Source: Pterobdella sp. o SKG-2022
Taxonomy: Eukaryota > Annelida > Clitellata > Hirudinida > Piscicolidae
DNA: 64,000 nt
Assembly (NCBI GenBank): GCA_964035795.1
Contig: OZ038326.1
Span: 8,525,700-8,589,699 of the forward strand
Reading direction: 5' to 3'
Each line of letters opens with the position of its first letter. Within the stretch, counting starts at the first letter, position 1. The translations under genes and the position numbers were made by a program. The notes under the pieces were generated by a model that was not told the DNA's origin, did no database searches, and was given only the letters and a program-made list of their open reading frames with translations. Below, piece after piece: positions 9,837 to 21,700 of this stretch.

Positions 9837-10646
9837 ATGAAAACGAAACTTCGATTAAATGATCATAAACTTCTAACAAGTGGAGTTCTCGAAAGTTTGC
9901 ATAGATTTTCAATTTTCACGGTCGCGGATATTTTAGCATCCAATTTCGACAATCTCATAAAAGAAAATGATTTTTCGTTGAAGCTGTTATGTACATTACG
10001 GGACCACTACCTAAGCACAATTTTTTTGCAACGTACCAATGGTTTAAACGAGTATGAAGAAGTTGTGCACAAATACTTCATTGTTTCAACCACTTGTGCT
10101 GCTTTCGATAACATGGTTGAAGGGGGATTTCACAGCCAAGAAATAACAATGCTTATCGGGGAGCATACATGCATAGATCACCTGCTCGCCACCATTCAAT
10201 CAAATGTGCCTATGGTTTACTTGCAAACTGGAGGTCAGTTTGAATTTCTTGAAAATAATTCTCAAGCAGCAACCCATCTAAATATATCAGACATTTTTGA
10301 ATTTTTTGACGTTGTAGAAGAGTTATCAAATGAGAAAAATAAATACAGAGTCCTTGTGATCAGCTGCTTAAAAGAAATATTAAAACCTTTATTTAGCCCA
10401 GGTTTGAAATTAGAATTATCATCTAAAATAAAGGAAGCATTTAGATGTGTTAGAAGGATCTGCCAGCAAAACATTGTGTGTTTGATTTGTACTTGTGATG
10501 ACAAAGGGGTCTCAAACTGGAGAGATACATTGTGCAGGCAAGCAGATAATGTTTTGGAATTGACAGGACAATCACTGGTTCAAGTGACTGTGGTCAAATC
10601 AAATAAAATATCAAATAGAGAGAATAAAAATTACATAATTTTTTAA
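9837..10646 (+). CDS. RAD51D-like recombinase paralog without Walker A/B residues, intronless ORF
   Basis: A 269-codon uninterrupted frame. Order and spacing match RAD51D: a small N-terminal helical domain, then LNEYEEVVHKYFIVSTTCAA, FDNMVEGGFHSQEIT, SDIFEFFDVVEEL and a C-terminal QVTVVKSNKIS near the usual end. RAD51D normally works with XRCC2 in homologous recombination. Here the Walker A position (about residues 108-115) reads GEHTCIDH, lacking GKT/S, and the Walker B strand reads RVLVIS without the Asp. All neighbouring genes are split by introns; this one is not. AATAAA is at 10794-10799. Either a retrogene or a diverged pseudo-ATPase under selection; XRCC2-like or another RecA-fold scaffold is the alternative. 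Confidence 0.62.
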   Translation: MKTKLRLNDHKLLTSGVLESLHRFSIFTVADILASNFDNLIKENDFSLKLLCTLRDHYLSTIFLQRTNGLNEYEEVVHKYFIVSTTCAAFDNMVEGGFHSQEITMLIGEHTCIDHLLATIQSNVPMVYLQTGGQFEFLENNSQAATHLNISDIFEFFDVVEELSNEKNKYRVLVISCLKEILKPLFSPGLKLELSSKIKEAFRCVRRICQQNIVCLICTCDDKGVSNWRDTLCRQADNVLELTGQSLVQVTVVKSNKISNRENKNYIIF

Positions 10647-10790
10647 GAGACATCTTATTCATCTTTTTTATTCATTTTCTCGATTTTTTTATATAATGAG
10701 AAAATTTTTAGATTCCTTAATTTAAAAAAAACACTAAAGATTTTGACATTTTTTGTCATAATTCATTAATATATTATATCAAAATTATAT
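10646..10790. mobile_element. MITE relative, degenerate
   Basis: Directly after the RAD51D-like stop codon, the string AGAGACATCTTATTCATC and the block ATAATGAGAAAATTTTTAGA, then TTTGTCATAATTCATTAA, parallel the MITE at 6711-6860. The rest of 10647-11043 is AT-rich with nothing else visible apart from poly(A) signals. Confidence 0.4.
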
Positions 10791-11043
10791 AGAAATAAAT
10801 CAAGAAAACTGACATGATTTTATTCACCATTTGATTCTTTTCTAATTTTTTGTTTACTTCTTTCATTATAATTTTCTTTTGATTTTCTCTACAAAAAATA
10901 AAAATTCAGTAACTCATATGGCCATATTGATTTTGTAAGTGAAAGAACCTTTTTTCGTAGAAGATGTGTTATGTTGTTGACATTATCTAATGTACTCTGT
11001 TACAAATTAATGGTATCAATTATGAAAATTTCTAAACAGCTGG

Positions 11044-14000
11044 TTACTTGACACAAACTAATTGGGATATTATGAAACTAGAAACTACCTTTGTTGTAGG
11101 TTGAGGATTGTTGATTTGTGTAGTCAATTGGGAGTTGATGATGAGTGTTGTTGGTTGAGAATCAGTGATGAGTGTGCTTGGTTGGGGGTTGATGATGAGT
11201 GTGCTTAGTTGGGGGTTGATGATGAGTGAGCTTGGTTGAGAGTCAGTGATGTGTGTGGTTGGTTGGTGGTTGGTGACTTTGGATGGAGAAATATAGCTGA
11301 GCATTTGTTGTGACACTTGTAATGCTTCCTTTTCCTCATCTTTACATTCTTCTATCTGATATTGAGATGTGATGTTATTGCAAAAACACTATTTATGCTT
11401 TATTGACATAAATGTAACTCAAAAATATCAGATGTGAACCTTTACAATAAAACTGCAACAGTATCATTTTATTATAGTCAGCATCTTTCCCTTTTCCAAG
11501 GGGTCACTGACTTCTTTCCATGACCTAACCCTCTCCCTCTATTTCACCCTGTCATAGGCATCTTCAAAACCTAACCCAAGCCCAAGACAAAGATTTTCCA
11601 TCATACTTTTCCAAGCTAATCTTGGCCTTTCCCTTCCTCTACTACCTACAACCTCAAACCTCCACGCCTGTTTAACACAGTCGTCATCCTCTTTCCTTAC
11701 TACATGACCCAGCCATCTCAAACTCCCTTGTCTCACCATTTCAACAATCATACTATTCAACACCAATCTAACCATCAACACCTTTGTACTCACACCATCA
11801 GCTAGCTGCACACCACACATTATTCGAAGCATACGTTTTTCTGTTCTTCTCAAAATACTCTCTTCAATGGATCTTATTACCCAGGTTTCCGAGCCATATG
11901 TCATGACAGGCCTCACACATGTCCTATAAATTTTTCCTTTAATATTCCATGTGTGTCTTACCACATAACATAGAAGACACACTGTTGAATGCCTTCCAGC
12001 CCAGCCCGATCCTTCGTGTAACAGCTAGCTCACTTTCTCCTCCACCATTCACATTGTTTCCTAAATAAAATTAACTATTTACCCTCTCCAACTCACTTAA
12101 ATAACCATTTGAAGCATTCTTACATTCCACGTTTGCACCATTCATACAAACCCTACATTCAAAATTTTCATTCATCCTACGAGAAACTCTTTACCCTAGC
12201 ACACCGCGCATGAATCCACTTCTTATATGTCTTGCACCTCACACAATTTACCACACACACCACATGGATCAATCTTAGCCAAAACAACAACCTCACTACC
12301 ACTACTACTCTCCATGACCTTTGTCTTCCCAGATTAACCTTGAATCCTTTCTCTTCGAAGGCTGCCTTCCAAAGGATGAATTGTGCTTCTAGTTCTTCCA
12401 TAGTCTCTGCCATCAAGACCAAGTCATCTGCATAAATCAGTTTATATAAAGCACCTTTTCTTCCGTCCTGCGACAATACGTATAGCACTATTGAAAACAA
12501 AAACGGCGAGAGAACCAATCCTTGATGGACACCTACACCAACATCAAGTTCTTCCGAATGTCCACCTCCAACCTTAACCAGCGTTTTTGCTCCTTTGTAC
12601 ATCGACATGTACTCGTCCTCTAGTCATGAGGCATATCCATTCCATTGAGAATTTCATTTGCTATTTGCAAAATAACTTGCTTACCATGTGGAGAAGCAGC
12701 TAGGTGCTCCTTGACAATTCCAGTTGGACCACTGGCCTTGCCATTCTTCATGATTCCTAGCGCTCTTTCCACTTCTTTCATAGCAAATGGTTCTATGGGA
12801 CCTTCAACCACTTCTACATTCACCATCCCATACCATGGATTCTCCTCATTCATGATGGCCTTCATGTGCTCCTTCCACACTCTCTTCCGACCATCCTCGG
12901 CAAATACAGCCTTCCCATTTTCATCTTTAATGCAATTATTACCTGCTAAGTCGTTTGTTTCTTTCTTCATCATTCTCATTCTATGGAATACGACATTTCT
13001 GTCATTCCGTATTTCCTCCATCTCTTTCACCGCCTCATTCTTCATTGCCTCAGCAACAGCTCTCTTGGCTTTCTTTTTGTCAGAGATAGCAAGATTTATT
13101 TTCAGCCGATGGAAGTTGCTTCCACCTCTGAAAACTTTTCCTTTTCTCTGAGATGGCTTTTGCACATCCTGATTCCACCACCAAGTTTCACCGTGCTGAG
13201 GCCTACCTTTACTCGTACCACACACCTCTTCAGCAGCTTTAAGAACGAAAGACTTATATTTTAAACATTCATTTTGCTCATCGCATTTCTCATACAAAAC
13301 CTCCATTTTTTCTGAAAATTTTGTTTTGATATCTTCGTTCAAAAGTTTCCACACTTTGGTGCGATATTCCTTTTTAGCACAGCTACTTCGGGCATTTTTA
13401 AAGCACCTTCTGTCTAAGACTACCTTCAGAAGCTTATGTTGAAGCTCACCCTTACATCCATCAGAAACTTTTTCTGCCACTTCTTCATCAACACAAAGTC
13501 AATCTCTGTACCACTACACCCCCCATTAAAAGTTACCTTCTACTATCATTTTTCTTGAACCAACTATTACCCACACACAGATCCTTTTCAACACAAAATT
13601 CTAAGAGCAACCTACCCTCCAAGTTTCTCTTGCCTATTCCGAAACCTCCATGAACACCTTCAAATCCACCAACCTCTTTGCCAATGTGTCCGTTGAAGTC
13701 TCCTGAGCAAATCAAAACTTCATTTTCATTTTACACTTCACATCCTCTTGCCATCTCCTCATAAGACTTCCCTTTTTCACTCATCGATCTTCCACATTGT
13801 GGGGCATAAGCGCAAACAATTCTTATTACCTTTTTACCAAAAATCTATCTGATATCCTATTTATTTCCACAAAATTCATACATAAATCCTTTCTAACCAA
13901 TATTCCTAAACCACCTATCTTATCTTCATTACCGGACCACCATAGTTTAAACCTCCTACCTAAACTACCTAGAAATTTCGAACCCATACCTCTCCACCTC

Positions 14001-17000
14001 ACTTCTTGGATGCAGCAAATACCAACCTCCCTCCTCTTTACACAACTCCATACTTTTCCCATTTAATGATCCAATATTAAAACTACCGAAAGAAAAAGAC
14101 CTCTCAAAAGAACAAGAAGAAAGCTCAGGAATTCTTAGCACCCTCTGCCCATTCAAAAGCTGCTGAAGACTGAGGGCCATTGCTTTTTTATGTGTATTCA
14201 TGGAAAATTTTTTGGAGCATGCCTTGCTTCCACCACATGTACATGTTTCCTGAGTTTAAATAACCAGATAAAAATGCAGCTAAATGGACTTGTTACTTTA
14301 AAAACAATTCATTTTACATCTGCAAGTCATGTTTAATATAACGGGTAAATTGAAAAGTGCTAGAAAACAAACTCTATCACGATATCGTGAACTCACTAAC
14401 AGCATTATAACATTTAAATGAACCTTGAGGTAGATTTCCTTGATTAGCTCCTTCAGCTCCTCCATCTCATTCAAGGCTCTCTCAACTGCAGTATAGAATG
14501 CATCTGCACTCTCATCCCCCTCTTCTTCTCCTGCCACCACCTTCTCCAGGCGTCCGACGCGCATCTGTAGTGTCTGTCCACAAAATCAGGTGCAGTTCAA
14601 ATTCCATTGATATATGCATACTTGGACACACAGAAGGAAGTTATCGACAGCAGGTTTGCAGGAAGGCAGCAGAGAGTGGGCCACACCCAGTTGATAAAAC
14701 GTTTCAGCAATGAGTCTGCTGTCAGCTGGCAAATGTTGCTGCTGCAACTTGAGACAAGCTACATAATCCGAGATGGAGCCCTCGAACAACTCTGAAACAT
14801 CAACGATTTCAATCAAATAATTCGGTGTTTCTAAATGTCTTTCATCATTTCTAACTGTAATTATAAGAATTTTAAGCATATTTTGCCTTTAAACCCCCCA
14901 GTAATAATATACCGCACCTGATTCAAGTTGCACGTCCGCCAATTTGAAGAGAACGTCTGCCAACCTTAGTGCCATCTCCTTTCCTGACAACCTGATCATC
15001 ATCATTTTACATTCATCAACACATACATACTAAATTATCAACACATATACTACATTCATCAACCCATACATACTACATTCATCAACACATACATATTTAG
15101 GCAATTCCAAAGATTTGGTAGACAATTGCGAAGATTTTAAATTGAATTGAAAAACCCTATAAATGAAGTCAGAAAGCAGAGAAATCACTTGATTTTGTTT
15201 CAAGCAAGATTTTTGTCAAACTATTCTGTAGCAAGGGCAGATAAACCCCTCTGAAAGAACAGGCTGGAATTAAAAGGGTATGTAGAGAAAATCAAAAAGA
15301 CTGTATACCTCAGACATCAGAATGGAAATGTGTCATAGGAGGCACTAAAAGATCATGAAACACTGGCCAAGAGATAGCCTAGTTGATGAGTAAGTGAAGG
15401 TTGATTGAGCGATGATCTTTAAGTAATTAGCAATCTTCTTAAATGCATGGGGCACTGTGAATGATATTTCATTCAAAGCATGTCTCACGTTGGAAAACAA
15501 GTAAAAAAGTTGGTGAAGATGAAGTGCTTCGCTTGAATTTATCACTCGTATTTCACTCAAGCCCATTCAAGTGTTTCAAAACATTCGGATAACATTTGGT
15601 CTAAATCTAAGCAAATCTAATATATTTCTTAACATTTGGTCTAAATCTAAGCAAATCTATTTCTTGTTAATTCCATTTTGCCTGCATTTATTTTTGAATT
15701 CAATTGTAGTCAAACATATTGGCATATTCAAATAGAAAAAACTACTATCAACTGATGGAAAAAATGGTGAATAGAAGAAAAGCAAAAAACTAGAAATGGT
15801 TCTTGACTTGAAGAATGGAAAAGGAAAAATCTAGCAATGGTAGCCATGCGAAAAATGAACAAAATATGTACGTCAAAAAAAAGACGCTGGCAGATGCTAG
15901 GCCACATTTTGTGTATAAACGACCATGTTCCGGCAAAAAAAAGCAACCATTGATTCCATCAAAACCAAATAAGAAAAACGAGGATGACCAAATGGTGGCA
16001 GCAACTCGTCTTCAAGTATTGCCATTGCTTTGCAAACAGTTTCTGGCTCGAAGGTGGCTTTTCAAACCCGCAGAGGACTTGCACACCTTCCCACAATTGC
16101 CACATATATGAAAAGATTCGGGATGGATGGATAAGTGAGAGTATTAAAAATATGGACTTTTTTATCCCTTTTTCATGCCATCTACACTTTTGCAGATTTT
16201 GCCACAAATGTTAGAAGTTGCTATATGGCATTGGGCAAATAGAATTCTGACAAGTAGTGTGCACTGAGCTAACCTTCTCATGCTTGGCCGAAGGAACACG
16301 ACGTCGATGGGACCTTAAATGACTCAGAAAACCCGCCCTGCTCAAACATGGTCTCCCACAATGACCGCACGTCAGTTCTGTTACATGCTCGGTGATGTTT
16401 CCTTTCCGGAGATCGCGTTTAAGTCTGGCGTGTTTCCGTCTGCTTTCCTCAAAACGACCGGTTGCTTCAAAACTTACTTTCCTCCGAGTTAACCTGTTTT
16501 GCGCTTGTGTTTCCCATGAAACGGAGTTTATGCCGCAATTTTTGAAGGTTTGTTTCAAGCTATCTTTGAATCTTTTTTTGGGTTTGTGAGCCAATCTTTT
16601 ACCATCGGTAAGTTGCCCATAAAATATTTGCTTTGGAATCCGTTCGTTGGGCAAGCTTACTAAGTGTCCGCTCCATCTGAGCTGCTGGTAGGAAATAAGG
16701 ACTTTGATGCTACCGATATTTGCCATCTCAAGTATTTCGGTGTCGCTGATGTGCATCTGCCATTTTATACCCATAATCATACGCAGACACTGTTGGTGAA
16801 AACGCTCGAGTTGTTTCAGGTGCCTGCTATATGTAGTCCAAGCTTCACTAGCATAAAGAAGGACAGTTAGAAAACACGCATCGACCATATTCCGGCAAAA
16901 AAAGCAACCATTGATTCCATGAAAACCAAATAAGAAAAACGAGGAAGACCAAAGACCAGCCTACTAACCACCATCAAAGATGACTTGAAATGTCATTCCC

Positions 17001-18277
17001 TCTCTATAGAAGAAGCAATGGAACTTGCAAAAGACAGGAAACCGTGGAAGTTGGAGGAAAGCCATGCTTCGGCGAGCGAAAAACTCTAACTATTGATTCA
17101 ACATTCATTTTTAGTGCTTTTTGCTAAACCCTAATAAATAGATAATAAATATAAAAATAACTTTGAGTAAATGAGTTTGGCCAGTTCAAGCACTTCCCAC
17201 GCCACCTGCAAGTTAGACACCTCCTCCTCTTCCTCCTCACTATTCTCCTTCTAACCATGTTTTTGAAATTATATTATCAAGTTGGAGTTGCAATCATATG
17301 CAAACATTGCTTTAAATACAATTTATCAAAGTGAGTATTAAAACAAATGTAGACATGCCACCTGCCCTCCTCTGTCAAGTCTTTCTAGGTCCTCTGATCT
17401 GCTGCCATCATCTTCATCAAATTAGTAGTCAAGTTCAAATAATTATTAAAATGACAAAATTGTAGTTTTACCATCATTTTCTTCATTTTCACCACCCTCC
17501 TCCTCCTTCTCCTCTCCTTCACCACCCTCCTCTTCCTCCCCTTCACCATCTTCCCCCTTCTCCTTCTCTTCTTCATCTTCTTATATGTCGAATTAAACAT
17601 AAAACAAATTTCTCAATAATATTAAAAGCACACTCAATACAACACATTAATCTGGATGATGTAAAATGAAGTCAATCAAACATTTACAAAAATTTAAATT
17701 CATAATGCTTTGAGTGCCAAGTTTAAAACATTCAATTGTTCTGATTAATTTCTTCAGCATAGTTATAAAGTCTTCAGCATAAAAGTCACCATAATAAAAG
17801 TAAAACAACCTGAAACATGAATGACCACCACAATGAGGATCACCTTGTGGTATGGCATCCCCGAGAACTGTGCACTCACTCCGATGCAATTCCAACAAAG
17901 CTCGACCATATGTGTAGTAGGCATCTGCACATTCAACACTTTTGTTCCCAAACTCCTGCTCTCTGAGCACAATTGATCATCTCAATTTATGAAATAGCAT
18001 TCTTAATAATTATTTTTAAAAAAATTTGCAAAGATTTTTGAATTATTTTTATGAAAAAAAAACATCTGATAATAATAATATTGATAAGATATTTTGAAAA
18101 AATTTTCTAATATAAATGAAATAAAGGCGTATCAAGATAATTTTAAAAACAACAAATTACAAAATTTTAGTTGCTTCTGCTAATTGAGACACAGCCTGTG
18201 TAATCTCTTTACATAAAAGATTCCGCTTTCCTTGAGCTATCAGATTCAAGCCCTCAATTGCATGAGAATTCTGGGTG
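11044..18277 (-). CDS. NASP: NASP-like histone chaperone (SHNi-TPR), spliced
   Basis: Minus-strand exons: 18277-18161 (TPR1, AIEGLNLIAQGKRNL), 17962-17844 (SVECADAYYTYGRALLEL), 17579-17472 (acidic run DEEEKEKGEDGEGEEEEGG), 17411-17362, about 17249-17162 (SNLQVAWEVLELAKLIYSK), 14983-14918, 14791-14622 (DSRLIAETFYQLGVAHSLL), 14564-14424 (EMEELKELIKEIYLK) and 11355-11044. This is the NASP layout: TPRs interrupted by an acidic insert, then a coiled-coil-like helix. NASP binds H3-H4 and linker histone. Phases agree except around the 17.2-kb exon, where an extra exon or an error is needed. A candidate 14-nt Met exon (18737-18724, ATG TTA AAA AAT AG) joins in phase. The last exon replaces the usual NLS tail with degenerate LIINPQ repeats. 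Two introns carry LINEs. Confidence 0.85.
11100..11275 (-). repeat. Coding minisatellite in the last NASP exon
   Basis: Tandem degenerate units of about 27-30 bp, of the kind TGATGAGTGTGCTTGGTTGG on the plus strand, encode LIINPQPST-like repeats in the NASP frame. The array is in frame with the upstream IEECKDEEKEALQ segment and stays open to the stop at 11044. Confidence 0.65.
11460..14200 (-). mobile_element. LINE family B, near full-length but frameshifted
   Basis: On the minus strand, EN comes first (about 14150-13530: SFGSFNIGSLNGK, ICSGDFNGHIGKE). RT follows at 13480-12177 (GKASGPTGIVKEHL, GVHQGLVLSPFLF, YADDLVLMAET), then a PHD-like finger (CVRCKTYKKWIHARC) and the thumb at 11982-11539 (YGSETWVIR, LRWLGHVVRKEDDD). 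Several stops and frameshifts separate the blocks. It lies in the NASP intron between the exons at 14424 and 11355, in the same orientation as the gene. Confidence 0.85.
15005..15105 (+). repeat. Minisatellite next to a NASP splice acceptor
   Basis: Units of about 28-30 bp built on CATCAACACATACATACTA lie just upstream (on the minus strand) of the acceptor of the 14983-14918 exon. Confidence 0.6.
15780..17095 (+). mobile_element. LINE family H (RTE-like C-terminus), interrupted host element
   Basis: Left part, about 15780-15992, reads RRWQMLGHILCINDHVPAKK. After an 0.9-kb interruption the frame resumes as GRPKTSLLTTIKDDLKC and MELAKDRKPW, the normal C-terminal continuation of RTE-type RTs. 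The host bases 15920-15992 are repeated at 16882-16953 on the far side of the insert. Located in a NASP intron. Confidence 0.6.
15993..16881 (-). mobile_element. LINE family G, copy G1 (5'-truncated, C2H2 C-terminus) with ~72-bp target duplication
   Basis: The minus frame 16888-16211 runs from the RT thumb (FHQQCLRMIMGIKWQM, YQQLRWSGHLVSLPNERIPK) to a C2H2 finger (CGHCGRPCLSRAGFLSHLRSH). The 3' end is GCTGCCACCAT. The element is flanked by direct repeats of 73 bp (15920-15992) and 72 bp (16882-16953) that belong to the host LINE H. A second copy, G2, is at 57.2-58.3 kb. Confidence 0.75.
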
Positions 18278-18759
18278 CTTTGAAAGAATATTTGAGGTAA
18301 AAAAAGTTATTTAATATTTTTATTTACTTTTTGTAAGAATCCATTAAAATGAAAGTTCAGATTGAAACGATAAAACATTAAACTTATTTAAGATGCCCAA
18401 TTTAAGATAAATAAATAATTTTAGTGACTTGAGTTTGTTTTTAAGCCAATATTTAAATTTTTTTCTAAAGTTTAAATTTTATAATTTTTTCAAATACTTT
18501 CGAGTTGTGTCAAACTTATTTAAAAATTTTATATAGAGGTGATTGTGTAGCAATCATATGTATGTATACTCAGCTCACATCTGCCTAGAAAGATGGGCAT
18601 ATAATGTTAAAGAGAAACTGCAACACAAACATATTTCAAGTTAATAAAAAAGATTTTTGTAATTTAAAATAATATCTAGCATAATAAATAAAAAAAACTT
18701 ATAGTTAAACGAGCAATTTTTACCTATTTTTTAACATAATGACAATGTTTTGTTGAAGA
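18278..18759. promoter_or_regulatory. Compact divergent region between NASP and junctophilin
   Basis: The first clear NASP exon and the junctophilin ATG are head to head, 482 bp apart. If the tiny candidate NASP Met exon (18737-18724) is real, the two start codons are 22 bp apart and the 5' UTRs overlap. No TATA box or other specific site could be assigned. Confidence 0.35.
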
Positions 18760-21700
18760 ATGTCTGTTCAACAAATGGGCACACCAGAAAATCTTAGCGG
18801 GGGGTACTTTGAATTTGATGATGGTGGTTGGTACGCAGGAAACTGGATCAATGGACAAGCGTATGGTTTAGGGAAATGCACAGGACCTCAAGGCAAGGGC
18901 GAGTACTCGGGAACCTGGCAGCAAGGGTTTGAAGTGAGTGGAGAATATACATGGCCCAATGGACATCGGTATGCGGGAGATTGGACTAAAGGAAAACGCA
19001 GTGGATTGGGTGTCGAATCAAAAGAAAAATGGGTTTATAAGGGAGAATGGATGGATGGGTTGAAAGGCAAGTATGGAGTGAAGTACAACACTGGGTTGGC
19101 TGTAAAGTACGAGGGGTCTTGGCACGAGGGTCTGCAAGATGGGTATGGTGTGGAAACCTATTTGGATAAAAGTTCGTGATATATTTTTGAAATATTGAAT
19201 TATTTCATTAGGAACTTCTCTATACGTAGTTTTGAATGCTATTTTGGTCCTAAAATTAAGTGTTTAATTAATAATATAGATTTTGAAGTTGTATCTTGAT
19301 GCAGCTTGTGCACTCATCGATTTTCAGATGCGCTTTTGAAACTTATTAAACGCCAAGTGAACAATTTTTACACACATACAATTTTGTTTCATGTCTCAAA
19401 TATAGATGAGAAATGTTTTGACAAAGTGGCAATTGTTTCGAGCTAGCTGCAAACAATTAACATGGCGCAGATGTTCGATCGATGATTGTGTCAAAAAATT
19501 ACCTTTCACTCTTGTCTTTGTACAACTTATCAGCCAAAAAAATTCCTAACTATGGATTGATATAAGGTGATGGAAAAGTACTCGAGTGTTCCCACTCAAC
19601 CCACTTTTTGCAAAATTTATTAAATTATTCTTAATTTTTCGAAAATTTCATGAATATCTTGTTTAAACAATCATGTGCTGACCACCGACGAGATGTTACA
19701 CAAGCTGCAAATTTAATGGTAGTAAGGTTCAATGTTGGGAGATCGTCAAACACTCGAGCATTGAATCATGGTAGCTAACTTGAAATGCGCTGCAAAACTT
19801 CCCCCCTTCTACACAAAAACTGTCCAACGAAACAGATTTTACGTTTTTTAAATCAAAACACACCAACTTTTTTCTGCTTATGGATCAGTTTTAAGCGATC
19901 ATGCACTTCACATGTGCATGCAAGCTTTTGCCTCTCTCTGCAAGCAGTTTGCCATACATTTATTTCTTCTCAAAATTCTATTAGTTTTTCCATTATATTG
20001 CAAATTTTCCTACTTTATTTCAAAGCTTTTTTTTTCTTGAGCTTTTATTTTCAACATTTTCAAAGGGTTCATGCTAAAGAACTTTGAACGCTACGAAATA
20101 AAATTGAGCTCGAAACAGCTTGGTTTTTATGATGTATATTGATGCATAAATGACACAGGCACCTACCAAGGCCAGTGGAGCAAGGGAAAAAGACATGGCT
20201 TTGGAGTGAGAAAAAGTGCTCCCAAGGGAGTTACCTTCAGCAGATCTGTATTGAAGCCTGCAAGGTCACTACCATCCAACCTCTTTCATCTCCACTCCAG
20301 CCAGCATTTTCTCTACTCGAGCAACCCTGATAATCGACGTTCAGATGATTCAGACAAGCAAAAAGGAGGCTTTGTATTGATCGAAAAACTCAAGAGCACT
20401 TTGCCACGCCCCACTCCTTTGCAACGCACCCGCTCATTCAGTCTTTCCAGGAGTCTCAGCAAAAGGTACTCTGAATGCAACTTTACATCACCCATTCTAT
20501 GCGATATTTTATGCAGGTTGAAGTTGATGAGGTCAGGCAGTATCAACGCCATACACAAGATGAGCACCGCACGTGAAGAGACATCTGGAGGTATTTTGAG
20601 AGGGTCAGCAGACATTGGCGCAAGTTGTTTGGTAGCGTGCAGTGTTGACGTGGAACTGGCGTGTGCAGTGGAAACGTATGCCGGAGAGTGGAAGTGGGAC
20701 AAAAGGTGTGGCTTTGGAGTGAGCGAACGGTCCGACGGACTCAAGTTTGTGCCAAGATTTATCTCGCTTGTAAATGTTTATGGTTTGAGAAAAAGTTCAC
20801 TGTTTAAAATCAATGTGGAACATGGTAATTTTACTTTTGAAAATGAAACATTGTGTTTTCGTTTGACACATCAATCACCAACGCTATCTTTGAATCCTTT
20901 TCAAAAAACCCCTTGAACAGCATTAAGACTCGTAAACAAATCATCAGTTCAATTTTTTTTGGATAAAGGCAACAATTATACACTATCTATGCACAATTTT
21001 ATCATTTTTTAAAAAAGTTTTGTATTGAAATATATGAAAAAATATGAAGACTTCAAAGAACAAACGCAGGTACGAAGGGGGGTGGTTGGATGACATGAGG
21101 GACGGGTACGGAGTCACGACCTACAAAGATGGCGTGCAGGAGAATGGAAAGTATCACAACAATCAACTCATTGCCACTCTTGATCAAAAACATCGAATAT
21201 TTACAAAAAAAAAGTTCAGAGATCGTCTGGATACCTCGGTGGCTTTTGCCAGGAAAGCCGCTCAAAACTCTTCTCAGAAAGCTGAAGTTGCCGCTGCCAA
21301 GTGAATCCCTTGAATTACTTTTATTTCAAATGATGAAACGCATAATTCAATTGAATTAGTTTGATAAGAATAGAAATAAAGACATAAATAATATTGGTGA
21401 AGGAGGGGCGTTGCAGTGAAAAGAGCTATCGAGGCCGAGCAAGTAGCCAGAAGAGCTGCCATTCTTGCTGAGAAAGCCAGAAAATATGCTAAACAATTTT
21501 ATATGCATTACGAAGGTATGTGACAAATAAATTAAAACTGAAAGATAATCGGAAGAATGTTTGGCAGACGAGGGCTCAAAAGTGCCTAAGCAGACACAGA
21601 GTATTTCAAGCTGGTCAGACAAGATCCTCAGTGACGATGTTTTCAACTTTTCATCCAACTATAATTCGATGTTGTATGTAGCCACTCCTCCCCACAACAC

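Noticed and set aside
12620..13480. 286-codon ORF as a host gene
   Set aside because: It is the RT N-terminal part of LINE family B (GKASGPTGIVKEHL) and is repeated at 61.3 kb.
17385..17600. Arg/Lys-rich 71-codon ORF on the minus strand
   Set aside because: Wrong frame of the NASP acidic exon; the spliced frame gives the Glu/Asp-rich run expected for NASP.
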